From NCBI GenBank assembly GCA_017513095.1, contig JAFWDJ010000007.1, positions 103,733 to 167,732 of the forward strand: a stretch of DNA of 64,000 bases, written 5' to 3'. This DNA is from Clostridia bacterium (GTDB lineage: Bacteria > Bacillota > Clostridia > Oscillospirales > RGIG577). Positions 7,629 to 17,348 of the stretch are shown in pieces (the first letter of the stretch is position 1; each line of letters starts with the position of its first letter). The position numbers and the translations under genes were made by a program. The notes beneath the pieces are model-generated. The model had not been told where the DNA came from. It made no database searches and saw nothing but the letters and a program-made list of their open reading frames with translations.

Positions 7629-10600
7629 TTATTCCGCCGTTTCCGGGGCTTCTGCCGATATGTCCGTATCTGCCGTTTCTTCGGCAAACCGCATGAACAT
7701 TGCCGCGATCTGGGCGCGGGTAGCCTCGGCCTTCGGCGCAAGCGTGCCGTCGCCCATGCCGTTTATCACGCCGTGCATCGTCATCCAGCAGAGCGGCTCA
7801 TATGCGTATTCGGAAATCTCATCGGCGTCAGCGTAGTCGAGTCTGAACGCCCATAAGCCGGTAAATCCCTTGCCCTGCGCCTTCGCAGAGCGGTAGAGTA
7901 TCGCCGCAAGCTGCTCTCTCGTGACGTGTTCGTCCGGCGAGAATGAAGTTTCCGTGGTACCCGTAACTATGCCCGTGGAGGCAGCCCAGCGAATTGCCTC
8001 GGTGTACCACAGTCCATCCGAAACGTCCGTATAGGGCATAACGAAGTCCGCTGCGGGCTCTCCCGCCATACGCCAGAGCATAGTAACAGCCATCGCTCTC
8101 GTTGCGCTGTCGTCGGGCGCAAACATATCGACGCTCACGCCGTTCATGACGCCGTTGTCAACGGCCCACTGCACCGCGTCACGGTACCATGCCGTCTCGG
8201 GCACGTCAATGAATCTGTCGGCAGCGCTGCTGTCGTCGGGGTCTCGTATCTTTTCAAACTCGGGCGTTATGCTTACCGCCTTTTGAGGCATTGTGAAGCT
8301 GTACGTGCCGTCGCCGTTTTCGGTCACGGCCACCGCGTTTCCGTCGGCGTCCGTAACGCTTACGCCGGCGGTCCTGTAACCCTCGGCGGGCTCGGGCGTT
8401 ATCGTGACCGTATCGCCCGCTCTTGCGCTTTGTGAGCTTAACCGAACAAATCCGTATGCGCCGGATTCGGATACGCTTATCGGATTTGCCGCGGCGGAGC
8501 TTCCGCCGCCGCCTCCGCCGCCTCCGCCGCCGCTCGGCAGCGGTACGGGTGTGGGCTCGGGGCCGTCGTACGAAGCGGTCTGTGCGGCGTAGAGATCGGA
8601 TTTTATCACCTTCGCATATGCTGCGCTGCTGTCCTCCGAAGATGCTGCCGTAAGCCTTACGTCGACATAGCCGAATCTGTTGTACTCCGTCTCAAGAGGA
8701 GTGAAGCTTACGTCTATCGCTTTTGTCTCGCCGGGAGCAAGCGACTCGGCGCGTCCCGCGTCTATCGTGCGGACGGCGTCGCCGTTTTTGTCGCATATCT
8801 CAAGCTTTATCGTCGTCTCGGACGCGGCCCTGCTGCCCTCGTTTCGTATTGTCGCGGTAAGATGCGCGTCGCCGTTGTTTTCGCCGCGCTCAACGCTTAA
8901 ATCTCCTACGGAGAGCTGCACCGCATACGGTACGTCAACAGTGGTATAAGAGCGTCCGCCTATTACATCCCCGTTCTCGTCAAGCGCCGCGGCCGAAATC
9001 TCGATCTGTGCGCCCGCGAGGTCAGAGGATACCTCCCAGCCAATATCCAAAGTCATGCTTTCGCCGCCGAGGATGGGCTCCATCTCGGTGACGCTACCGA
9101 TTTCCGTGCGTTCGCCGCCGCTTATAAGCGCCGCGGTCACGTCGTAGCCGTCCGCGTCTAAAAGTCCGCTGTTTTCAAGCGTGAATCTTACATTTGCAAC
9201 GCCGCCCTCGAAGAGCTCGCCCAATACCGCGCACGATTCCTTCGGCACTTTGAGCGTGCACGCCGGAAGCAGATTGAGGAGTATGAGCGAGTTGTCGCCC
9301 TTGTATACTCCGCCGTTTCCGTCGTCCTTGTTGTCGTAGCAGTTCGCGGCCACAACAGTTCTCGTGTCGTTAAGCATCGAGATGTCAAGCTGGTCGTATA
9401 CGCGGTCGCCGCCCGTGAGACGCACGGCGCTGCCGAAGCCCGTATGAGCGCCTTCCTTTTGGAATCTGATTGCGCATAAATGCAGTCCCGAGTTGTCGGG
9501 ATCCTGGTCGTAAGCCGTGAAGAATACGTATATATCCGTGCCGTCAGAAACGAGGCGGTAGGAATCGGAGGCGCTCTGAAGCGCGTCGTCCTTCCAGAAG
9601 GTCGTGGTGTATGTGCAAAGCACGCCCTTCGAGAGGTCGTCGTAAATGCTGTCCTCAAACTGCTCCTCTGTCATACTAAGATCGGCCGCGGTCTTTTTGT
9701 ACCAATCCCAATCGGATGCGTCGGCCTCCCAGTATGCCGAGGCGACGGCGTAAGTATCGAGCTTAACGGAATCTTCCTCCGTATCGTTTACAGGTGTGAA
9801 CATTGCGCAAAGCAGGTCGGTTATGTCGGCCATGTGGAATATGTAGCCCTCCGACAGCCACGACAGCCATACCTCGTCGCCCATCTTCGTAAGCCTGGGC
9901 GCGGAGGGACTTTCCGCGTCAGCCGTTATGCGGATGGGGCGGTATTTTACGTCGTTCGACGCGCTCGTTATGCCGAGATAGAGCTCTCTGTCATCTATTG
10001 TATCGGTGAGGTTGCCGTCGGTATCGACCGTATACGTCTCAAGAAGCCAGCTTCCCTCGCCGACCTTTACGGCCGTGGTATTGTGGTCCAATACAAGCGG
10101 GTCGGCAAGCGTAGGATGCTGCACGGTGTTGTAGCTTTCGCTATTGCCGTTTCCGTCCGGTACTACAATGCCGTAATTTAAGTTGAGCTTAACGGTGGCC
10201 ATTACCGAATAGATGCCCGTAACGTCCAAAAGGTCGTCCGCGTCCTGAAGCCTTACTTCCCTGTTCGTAAGGTCGCGCTTCATATAGGTGATGTAAGCGT
10301 TTTCGCCGTCGGAGCATATCTTCGGATTCAGATTTGCGTATTCGTCGTTCGTAAGCGTCATTTTATTCATCATGACGTTCGTTTCGGGATCGTATATCGC
10401 GCAGGATATGCCGAGCTTTCCGAGCATGGAGTCGAGGTCCTCGCCGTCCTCAAATTCCGCGTTCGCGTCGGTCCACGCTATAAGCACCCTATTGCCTATC
10501 CGGTCAAGCTCGGGCATAACGTCCATGGTGCCGTCGTCCGCAACGAGCTGTGGCTCCGACCAGCTGTCCCCGTCAAATACGCTGTAGAAAAGCATCTGCG

Positions 10601-13600
10601 TGCCGTTGTTGCTGCCCAAGAAGACCATAAGCTGTCTTTTGTCGTCCAGGGCGAGTATCTGCGGGCTTGAACGCTCCGCCGAATCGTAAAGGAGCACCTG
10701 CTCCGCCGTGGACGCTCCGCCTACGGCGTAACTGCGCTGTCCGAAGCGGCTCATGTCACCCGTTCCGGAATCGTACGGACGTGCCGTTACGGTCTCGTTG
10801 CCGTCGGCTACAACCAATACTGCACCGTCCGTTTGTGCATCCGCCGCGCTGAATGATTTGGACGGCACCTTCGTCTTATACAGTCCGTTCAGGAAGTTGA
10901 AGGAAGCCGCATCCTGAAGAGTGCCCCAACCCTGCGTGTATTCGGCGATCGTGAGGTCAAGCGACGCGACGATGACGTCGAAGTGAAGGCCTCCGCCTAT
11001 GTTCAGAAGCTCACCCGTCGATCTGCCCTTGCCGTCTATCGGGAAGTCGCACTGAAGGTTCACCGCTATATATCCGCCGGCGCTTGCAACGCCGCTCATG
11101 CCTACGCCCACGGTGACCTTGCCCGTAAGATTAAGAAGTATATCGGCTTTCGTCTCCGGCAGCCAGTCTGCGAGGTTGCCTGTGTAGTTTGCAAAGTCCT
11201 TTGAGTTGTATGCGTTTTCCCCTTCGGGGAACGGATAGCTTACAACGGCGTCTATCTGCACCTTGCCCTTTACGTTCAGAAAGACAGGTACGCCCATAAG
11301 CGCCGTATACCACGTCTTGCTGCACTCGAACGTGCCGCCTATTATCGCCGTGCCGCAAAGCAGGATATATTCGTCCTGCTCCTTATCGTATACGAAGTCG
11401 AAAGACAAAAGCAGTACGATATCAACCGTCCACTTGAACGGTATGCCGCCCATGGCGTCCTTGGCGTCAGTCATGTTTTGCCTCCTGTCGCGAAGGCTGT
11501 CGCGCCAGCTGTCCATGTCATCGTCCCTGTCCGGATTCAAAACCTCTAACGGGTCTTCCATATCCTCAAATATACCCTCGGCTCCCGCAAGGCCGCCTCC
11601 GCCTGCCGATCTGGACGAGTTCTTTGCGCTGTTATTTAGTTTTTTAAGCGCTTCCACGGCCTCTTTATCCGTAAGCTTGCCCTTGTGGTCCAAAAGAACG
11701 TCTACGTTAACGTAGATAGAATAACCCGTGGGCGTGCCGTCCTCGGCGTCGGCCCATCTTACCGTATTGAAATTAAGAAGTCCGGACTTCATATGCGCCG
11801 TGGATGCTCCTATGACCGGAATGTCGACCTTCATGCCGTTCGCCTCAATCGTTTTGGGCACTACGAGGTCGTTTGCGGTATAGAACATAAATCCGCTGTC
11901 AACGTCCGGATAGCTTACGGTCGGAGCGTCAGGGTCGTCACCTACGTATTCAAGCCTTACACAAACGCGGTCGCCTGCGTGAAGCACCTCCGTCATCTTA
12001 TCCGTCGTGCATTCAAATACCGCAAGCTCTCCGTCTGTCTTCGTGACAGACGCGCGGTATTCCGTTTTTATGCCGTCCATCGTATATACGGTAAAGACCG
12101 CGCTGTCGAGCGGGCATCCGTTAAGATTTACGTTGGCGGAAAGCTTCAGCTTGTCGTCCACAATGCGAATCTGATTCTCGCGGGTGTCAAAATTCTGCTT
12201 GAACTCCTCCATCGTATACTCGCAGGTTACCATCTCGTCCATTACGTAGGGCGCGCCGTAGGGATAGCTTATCCCGATTTCGCCCGCATTCGTATTTAAG
12301 TCGGCGCCGAGCGTAACGGCCGATACCTGTCCGTTCGTCACGCCGTTCGATACAAGTATGGGGATTACGTCTCCGCTTCGGCCCATTATGCCGCTTAATG
12401 TGAACACGCCGTCGTCGCCGGAGAGGGAAACGGCTGCCATGGGACGCTTTTTGCCGAGTCCGTCGGCGGACTGCGTATTTGTGGACGCGGTCACGGTGTA
12501 TCCCACTACCGGCAGAGGTATGCTTGCCATGCCGTTTGTGCGTATCGGGGCGAAATTCGACATAAGCGTTCCCGATACCGTGAAGCTCTTAAGCTCGCTC
12601 TTATTCACCTGTACGCAGTCTACGTTTATTACGTTATCCGCAACGTCGCCCGCGCCGACGTGATAGTATGTATTGGTGCAGTACGTCTTGCTGCCCGCCT
12701 TTATCACGGGGAGATATATGGACGTATCGTTCTCCTCGCAGGCAAAGTTTATCGTATATATTCTGCCCTTTACAGGCTCCAGCTTTCCGAGAGCGGTCGT
12801 CTCGGAGGGGTTGGCGTTTAAGATATTCTGTCCTTTGAATTCCTTGAGAACGTCGTTTGACGCCTTGTAATCCTCGGTAAACAGTCCGTCCGCACTCAGA
12901 TGCTTTGCCGCTTCATCGGTAAAAACGATCTCAATCTTATTGCGTATAGGAGAGATTACCGGACGTATCTTATAATAATCCTTGCCCGGTTCCAAAAAGA
13001 GGTATTTCGTATCGGTGATGGTGTTGAAGTTTACGCCGCCGTCCACGGATACCTCGTAGCCGATAACGCGGTTCTTCGAGGGGTCCGCCGCCGCCGCGCT
13101 TAAGTTCAGAGTATCTCCCGCGTGGTAGGTATAAGCGCCTTTTGAAAGGTTCGCAGCAGTGAAGCTGCCCGTACCGGCGCCGAGCGTCGGGTCGAGGACC
13201 TCTACCGTTATGTTATTGTAGGTCACTATCGGGCGGATGGACAGCTTCTGATAATATCCGCTGCCGTCCTTTACAATGTTGCTCTGAACGTCCTCGAGCC
13301 ATGCGAAAAAGAATCTGTCGTAAGGGATAACGGCCGGGTTATCCTTTACCCTTTTTATCTCGCCGTCTATCGTATCCCCCGATATTTTGGCTTCGCCCTT
13401 TTTCCAGTCAGTTCTGTTGTCGTTCAAAAAGGTTACAAAGTCGTCCGGGTAATTCACCGTCTTCTTTTTGCTGTTGTCGGAGCCGGTGATGGTCAGTTTA
13501 AAGCCCGTAACGTGACCGAATATACCGGTGTGACCGTTAAGCGCGGTGCTGTCCAGGTTTACGACGAGGTTTGTCTTCGATGCGTCCGGATTAGCGTAAA

Positions 13601-15464
13601 AGTCGCGGCTTCCGCTGTAGAGCACCTGCGCGCCGCTCTTTAAGTGAGCCTGCATCGCAAGAGACTGCATATTCATGTCGCCCAGGCGGTAGGTGAGTGC
13701 GTTGGGCGTCTCAACGGAGACGTTTATCTTTTTATACATAGCCGCCACGCCGTAGAATTCGAGATACGACTTCGGGGTCTTTCCGGTGGTGTCGTCTATC
13801 GCCTGAACTCTTACGTAATGTCCCTCTTTTATTCCCATTCCGTCTATCCTTACGGCACAGTTATTCTGAGTCCTGCTAAAAGAGCCGCATCCGCTTATGG
13901 AGTCCGATTTGCTTCCGTACACAATTTTGAACTTCTGACCTCCGCCGAAGCCGGAAAGAGAACACCAGTCCGGCGCGAAGTACTGATAATAGTCCGGAAA
14001 TACGTTTTCGCTGATCGCCGACTGTGTACCCTTGTCTCTTACCCACGAGCTGTAATATTTAAGGCTGCCGTAGCGTTCGTCGGGGTCCATGTTCTTGGCT
14101 TCGTTAAAGTGGTACTTGTTTGCGTACGTGCCTCGCCAGCCGGGATCGGTTCCGCTGAACTTGCCGTATTCGAACATGCCGCCGTGCTTTTTGTCAAGCG
14201 AGAAAAAGTATTCGCCCACCTCAAGCTCGGGCGTGTAGTCGGTATCCACGATAATGCCCTTGGCCGCGCCGTAGTTTTTGTAATCGGACGGCATGGTATA
14301 GCGCACCGTATATTTTTTATCGTTGACCTTTATGGTAAAGGAATAATCGGAGCTTCCCTGAAGCTGCGCCGTCTCCTCCCGATCGGGCTCGTACGCGCTT
14401 TCCTCAATGTATATCTTTGTATCCGTATAATCCCCGGCTTTGCAGGCGGCAAAATCGGTCATCCGGAGTTTAAACGTTCCCTCGCCTGTAACGGGTATGT
14501 CGAACGACCGCTCCGTCTCATACGGGGAGAAGAAAAAGTCGTCCTGTATCGCGGGATAATTCACGCCGGCAGCCGCCGTTTCGCCCACGCTCATTATCGT
14601 GAAGCTGCACGCGGAATATTCGGCCCCGCTCCTTTGCACGGTAACTCTTACCGTGCCGTTCTCCGACGTATAGGCGTCGCTTGAGAAGGACACCTCGGAG
14701 CGCTGTGCGGGCTCGTTGTCGTTTATTGTGACGGCAAGGCTCGTCACCATAAAGAGCTCGGCCCCCTGCGGGTCGACGAGAAGAAGGCTCAAAGCCTCGG
14801 TGCCCTCGCTTATTCTGTCGTCAAGTATCTTAAAACTTACGGTCTTTTCCGACTCTCCCGGAGCGAAGGTGACCTTCATCTGCGCTGAATAGTCGATCTC
14901 CTGTATCTGATCGGGGACTACGTTGTTCACGATAGATGTAAGTACCGCCTCGCCGCTCGTCTCATAGAGGTCTCTCGTGGGCTCCCCTGTCTGCTCCTGT
15001 ACAAGGCGCGCAAGAGACGATTCTTCGGCGCTCGGCCGCCTTTCCGCCGCGGGAGCGCTGTTTTCCGAAACGGGGGACGCATCTTCATCATAGTACGACT
15101 TCATTGCTTCCGCCGAACGCTCCAAAAGCGACATATCGGAGCCCGTCGTCTCTATGCCGCTTCCCAAAAGGACGTAGTCGCGGCCGTATACGGCGGAAAG
15201 GTCGAGCGTACGAAGCGTAACTTCCGCTTCATCGCTTAAGTCGCCCTCTCTGTAAATAAGAAAGGAATACGTCGCCGTTTTTTCCTCCACCGCAGCGGAG
15301 GCGGTGCCAAGGTAGATTAAATTGCCCTCCGGCAGATCGTCAAGGCGGGAGGTGTTTAAAGCGTATTCCTCCGGCACCGACTCTGCCAACGCCGTGCCCA
15401 TAAGGCCCGCTGTCATCAGGACCGCGAGTATAACCGCGATCAGCCGCTTTACGGTGTGATTCAT
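7629..15464 (-). CDS. Giant SLH-anchored surface protein with Calx-beta and CARDB-like domains
   Basis: A 2611-residue secreted protein. A signal peptide (about 1-28) is followed by Calx-beta-like units ('MKVTFAPGESEKTVSF...DDRISEGTEALSL' and a second near 250-350). A long run of beta-rich domains without a recognised family comes next. Around 1690-1900 is a stretch like BNR/propeller repeats ('FDGDSWSEPQLV'). Around 2070-2290 are two CARDB-like Ig folds. A run of ten glycines lies near 2316, then a 'YSFTMPQKAVSITPEF' repeat. Three SLH repeats (about 2417-2600) anchor it to the wall. A GAAAGGAG ribosome binding site precedes the ATG. It is monocistronic. A surface-layer, adhesin or matrix role fits; no enzyme motif is evident. 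Confidence 0.85.
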   Translation of the reverse strand: MNHTVKRLIAVILAVLMTAGLMGTALAESVPEEYALNTSRLDDLPEGNLIYLGTASAAVEEKTATYSFLIYREGDLSDEAEVTLRTLDLSAVYGRDYVLLGSGIETTGSDMSLLERSAEAMKSYYDEDASPVSENSAPAAERRPSAEESSLARLVQEQTGEPTRDLYETSGEAVLTSIVNNVVPDQIQEIDYSAQMKVTFAPGESEKTVSFKILDDRISEGTEALSLLLVDPQGAELFMVTSLAVTINDNEPAQRSEVSFSSDAYTSENGTVRVTVQRSGAEYSACSFTIMSVGETAAAGVNYPAIQDDFFFSPYETERSFDIPVTGEGTFKLRMTDFAACKAGDYTDTKIYIEESAYEPDREETAQLQGSSDYSFTIKVNDKKYTVRYTMPSDYKNYGAAKGIIVDTDYTPELEVGEYFFSLDKKHGGMFEYGKFSGTDPGWRGTYANKYHFNEAKNMDPDERYGSLKYYSSWVRDKGTQSAISENVFPDYYQYFAPDWCSLSGFGGGQKFKIVYGSKSDSISGCGSFSRTQNNCAVRIDGMGIKEGHYVRVQAIDDTTGKTPKSYLEFYGVAAMYKKINVSVETPNALTYRLGDMNMQSLAMQAHLKSGAQVLYSGSRDFYANPDASKTNLVVNLDSTALNGHTGIFGHVTGFKLTITGSDNSKKKTVNYPDDFVTFLNDNRTDWKKGEAKISGDTIDGEIKRVKDNPAVIPYDRFFFAWLEDVQSNIVKDGSGYYQKLSIRPIVTYNNITVEVLDPTLGAGTGSFTAANLSKGAYTYHAGDTLNLSAAAADPSKNRVIGYEVSVDGGVNFNTITDTKYLFLEPGKDYYKIRPVISPIRNKIEIVFTDEAAKHLSADGLFTEDYKASNDVLKEFKGQNILNANPSETTALGKLEPVKGRIYTINFACEENDTSIYLPVIKAGSKTYCTNTYYHVGAGDVADNVINVDCVQVNKSELKSFTVSGTLMSNFAPIRTNGMASIPLPVVGYTVTASTNTQSADGLGKKRPMAAVSLSGDDGVFTLSGIMGRSGDVIPILVSNGVTNGQVSAVTLGADLNTNAGEIGISYPYGAPYVMDEMVTCEYTMEEFKQNFDTRENQIRIVDDKLKLSANVNLNGCPLDSAVFTVYTMDGIKTEYRASVTKTDGELAVFECTTDKMTEVLHAGDRVCVRLEYVGDDPDAPTVSYPDVDSGFMFYTANDLVVPKTIEANGMKVDIPVIGASTAHMKSGLLNFNTVRWADAEDGTPTGYSIYVNVDVLLDHKGKLTDKEAVEALKKLNNSAKNSSRSAGGGGLAGAEGIFEDMEDPLEVLNPDRDDDMDSWRDSLRDRRQNMTDAKDAMGGIPFKWTVDIVLLLSFDFVYDKEQDEYILLCGTAIIGGTFECSKTWYTALMGVPVFLNVKGKVQIDAVVSYPFPEGENAYNSKDFANYTGNLADWLPETKADILLNLTGKVTVGVGMSGVASAGGYIAVNLQCDFPIDGKGRSTGELLNIGGGLHFDVIVASLDLTIAEYTQGWGTLQDAASFNFLNGLYKTKVPSKSFSAADAQTDGAVLVVADGNETVTARPYDSGTGDMSRFGQRSYAVGGASTAEQVLLYDSAERSSPQILALDDKRQLMVFLGSNNGTQMLFYSVFDGDSWSEPQLVADDGTMDVMPELDRIGNRVLIAWTDANAEFEDGEDLDSMLGKLGISCAIYDPETNVMMNKMTLTNDEYANLNPKICSDGENAYITYMKRDLTNREVRLQDADDLLDVTGIYSVMATVKLNLNYGIVVPDGNGNSESYNTVQHPTLADPLVLDHNTTAVKVGEGSWLLETYTVDTDGNLTDTIDDRELYLGITSASNDVKYRPIRITADAESPSAPRLTKMGDEVWLSWLSEGYIFHMADITDLLCAMFTPVNDTEEDSVKLDTYAVASAYWEADASDWDWYKKTAADLSMTEEQFEDSIYDDLSKGVLCTYTTTFWKDDALQSASDSYRLVSDGTDIYVFFTAYDQDPDNSGLHLCAIRFQKEGAHTGFGSAVRLTGGDRVYDQLDISMLNDTRTVVAANCYDNKDDGNGGVYKGDNSLILLNLLPACTLKVPKESCAVLGELFEGGVANVRFTLENSGLLDADGYDVTAALISGGERTEIGSVTEMEPILGGESMTLDIGWEVSSDLAGAQIEISAAALDENGDVIGGRSYTTVDVPYAVQLSVGDLSVERGENNGDAHLTATIRNEGSRAASETTIKLEICDKNGDAVRTIDAGRAESLAPGETKAIDVSFTPLETEYNRFGYVDVRLTAASSEDSSAAYAKVIKSDLYAAQTASYDGPEPTPVPLPSGGGGGGGGGGSSAAANPISVSESGAYGFVRLSSQSARAGDTVTITPEPAEGYRTAGVSVTDADGNAVAVTENGDGTYSFTMPQKAVSITPEFEKIRDPDDSSAADRFIDVPETAWYRDAVQWAVDNGVMNGVSVDMFAPDDSATRAMAVTMLWRMAGEPAADFVMPYTDVSDGLWYTEAIRWAASTGIVTGTTETSFSPDEHVTREQLAAILYRSAKAQGKGFTGLWAFRLDYADADEISEYAYEPLCWMTMHGVINGMGDGTLAPKAEATRAQIAAMFMRFAEETADTDISAEAPETAE

Positions 15465-15689
15465 ATAGTCCGCTCCTTTCTTTGGCGCAGCATCGCACCC
15501 ATATATATCAGCCGGCTGCCTGTCCGTTCACGCGAAGCGTTATTTTGGCGAAACGAACAAAAAAGCCGCTGATCCGGTAACAATTTTTATTGTTTTTATT
15601 TATGCCACATTTTTCTCCGCAATACAAGAATAATCATTTTATTAACAAAAAAATCTCCCCGCTCCCGGGCCTTTTTAAAAACAATGCGG

Positions 15690-15733
15690 CGCCCGTATTA
15701 CGAAGCATTCGGAACGCGGACGCCGCGTTTTTT
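15690..15733 (-). terminator. Probable terminator after the GtrA-like gene
   Basis: On the minus strand a GCGGCGTCCG arm pairs with CGGGCGCCGC and is followed by ATTGTTTTTA. The loop is long, so confidence is moderate. Confidence 0.5.
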
Positions 15734-15735
15734 TA

Positions 15736-16368
15736 TTATTCTTTCTTTGCCTCTCCCTCGGGGAAGATTATCATGAACACAAAGAACATAACGACCATCG
15801 AAACGCCGCCTATGACTACGGTCTGTATAAGGCTGAATACGCCCGTTCCGAAGCGGTCGATTATCACGGGCTTGAAAAGATTCGTAAGCCCGCCCGTGAT
15901 GAGCGAAATGGCCACCCACGCGATGAAGTACCAAAGCATCTGAAAGCCCACGTTTCCGTGCGACTTGAACGTGATGTTCCTCTGAAGCGGAAAGTTTATA
16001 CACTGTGCTGCGAAGGGCGCTACCCAGTTGGCTATGGCTGCCCCCAATCCGCCGCCGATTATTACGTTACCCGCGCTGTCATAGAGCACCTCGGCGCCGA
16101 CAAGGCACCATTTTACATGGCTGCCCAGAAGGTCGAACTCGACTCCCGAAGGCCACATTGCCTCGCGCGACGCCATCTCAAGACCAAGCGCGGACGGCAG
16201 AAACAAAAGTATAAGAAACTGAATTACGGTTATTCCGAGCGAGAATACGAGAAAATACGCTATTTTTCGTATAAGCTTGGCCGCCTGCGGCGATTTCTCT
16301 TCAAAGGCGCGCCATTTGGGCATCCACCACGCCATGAGCGCGTTTTGCTTTTTCTCTTCCATTTGCAT
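15736..16368 (-). CDS. GtrA-like multi-pass membrane protein
   Basis: 210 residues with four likely membrane helices (about 30-52, 103-122, 140-162, 178-203). The segment 'NFPLQRNITFKSHGN' before the third helix resembles the signature of GtrA-like proteins, which help move lipid-linked sugars across the membrane for surface glycan decoration. A polar stretch of about 45 residues between the first two helices is longer than in the compact 120-150-residue members. It lies 21 bases downstream of the MBL-fold gene on the same strand, so the two probably share a transcript. The family call is a motif reading; another small flippase-like family is possible. Confidence 0.65.
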   Translation of the reverse strand: MQMEEKKQNALMAWWMPKWRAFEEKSPQAAKLIRKIAYFLVFSLGITVIQFLILLFLPSALGLEMASREAMWPSGVEFDLLGSHVKWCLVGAEVLYDSAGNVIIGGGLGAAIANWVAPFAAQCINFPLQRNITFKSHGNVGFQMLWYFIAWVAISLITGGLTNLFKPVIIDRFGTGVFSLIQTVVIGGVSMVVMFFVFMIIFPEGEAKKE

Positions 16369-16389
16369 TTCTCCTTAAATATCGCGGCG

Positions 16390-17169
16390 CTAAAACACTA
16401 CGGTCTGCCCCGCGGATATATAGTTTAAGCGCCTCATGTACCGCTTCATGAACTCATACTGAGCCGTGCCGGTGCAGTGGCACGTATAATATACGGTATC
16501 AAACGCATCAAGCGCTTCGGCGTAACCTTTAAGCGTATCGTCAAGCGGCAGCCCCGAAAAGTGAAATCCGCCGATGAGCACGTCGGGCGAAAACCAATCT
16601 GCTATGTTTATTATGCCCTTATGCGAGCATCCGCTTATAAGCACGCTTTTTTCCTTTTCGCGTATCAGCATATACTGCTCGTGAAGAAAATCATCGGGCA
16701 AAAGCTCCCCGCCGCGCATGACGCAGAGGCCGAACGAGCCGAGCTTTACGGCCTTTTTTCTGTCGTTGCAGGAATAAAGCGATATACCGTCCGAAATATG
16801 CGTCTCGTCGTCGGTAAATATTATCCTGCCGCTGTCTTTAAGCTTCGGGTCAAGCCCGATATAACGGCCGCCCGTGCCGTAATACGGCTCGAACGCGCGG
16901 CGGCTAATATATACGGGCGCCTTATTGTTTAGCCCGAGGAACGTCTCTATGCCGCCGCCGTGATCGTAGTGACCGTGCGACAGTACGAAAACGTCGACGG
17001 CCGCGATATCGACGCCCAGTGTTTTTGCGTTTTTCGAAAAAAGCTCTCCCTGCCCCGCGTCAAAAAGAATCTTCATGCTCTCTGTTTCTATATAGAGGCA
17101 GAGCCCGTGCTCTACGGGCAGTCCGCACGACGACGTGTTCTCCGTCAGTGCCGTTATCTTCATGATCAT
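16390..17169 (-). CDS. Metallo-beta-lactamase-fold hydrolase
   Basis: A 259-residue cytoplasmic protein of the MBL superfamily. 'LSHGHYDHGGG' near residues 63-73 is the HxHxDH metal-binding motif. 'SGCSHKGIIN' near 184 and 'YTCHCTG' near 231-237 carry the remaining metal ligands. This arrangement fits the subgroup annotated as 7,8-dihydropterin-6-yl-methyl-beta-ribofuranosylaminobenzene 5'-phosphate synthase-like. GGGAGCGG precedes the first ATG by 3-5 bases; the second ATG (codon 3, 17163) has better spacing and may be the true start. It leads a two-gene unit with the GtrA-like gene. A TACAAT -10 lies at 17196-17201 on the minus strand. The substrate is unknown. Confidence 0.85.
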   Translation of the reverse strand: MIMKITALTENTSSCGLPVEHGLCLYIETESMKILFDAGQGELFSKNAKTLGVDIAAVDVFVLSHGHYDHGGGIETFLGLNNKAPVYISRRAFEPYYGTGGRYIGLDPKLKDSGRIIFTDDETHISDGISLYSCNDRKKAVKLGSFGLCVMRGGELLPDDFLHEQYMLIREKEKSVLISGCSHKGIINIADWFSPDVLIGGFHFSGLPLDDTLKGYAEALDAFDTVYYTCHCTGTAQYEFMKRYMRRLNYISAGQTVVF

Positions 17170-17249
17170 CCGCTCCCGTTATTACTTATACGAATATTGT
17201 ACCACATTTCGCGCTTTTTTAAAATATTCTTAAGCTTTATCGGGATTTA

Positions 17250-17278
17250 TTGCTAAAAGGCGCGCGATGTGATAATAT
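17250..17278 (+). promoter_or_regulatory. Promoter of the SLH-deacetylase gene
   Basis: TTGCTA at 17250-17255 and TAATAT at 17273-17278, 17-base spacing. It overlaps the in-frame TTG at 17250, which argues against that codon as the start. A GCGGAAA...TTTCCGC hairpin lies in the leader near 17286-17308. Confidence 0.6.
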
Positions 17279-17348
17279 TCGATATGCGGAAATATTTTGT
17301 TTTCCGCAAAATTGCGACTTTTTTATTCAATCAAGGGGGCCTTTCACC

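Noticed and set aside
8490-8535. GC-rich codon repeat of the glycine linker as a phase-variation tract
   Set aside because: The repeat is in codon triplets with mixed third bases, so slippage would only change linker length and not switch the gene off.
8404-8592. Proline-rich frame on the plus strand
   Set aside because: It is the antisense of the poly-glycine linker of the giant SLH protein.
13644-14684. Long open frame (346 codons) antisense to the giant SLH gene
   Set aside because: A shadow of a GC-rich gene: low-complexity residue use, no ribosome binding site, no domain, and the sense frame is clearly coding.
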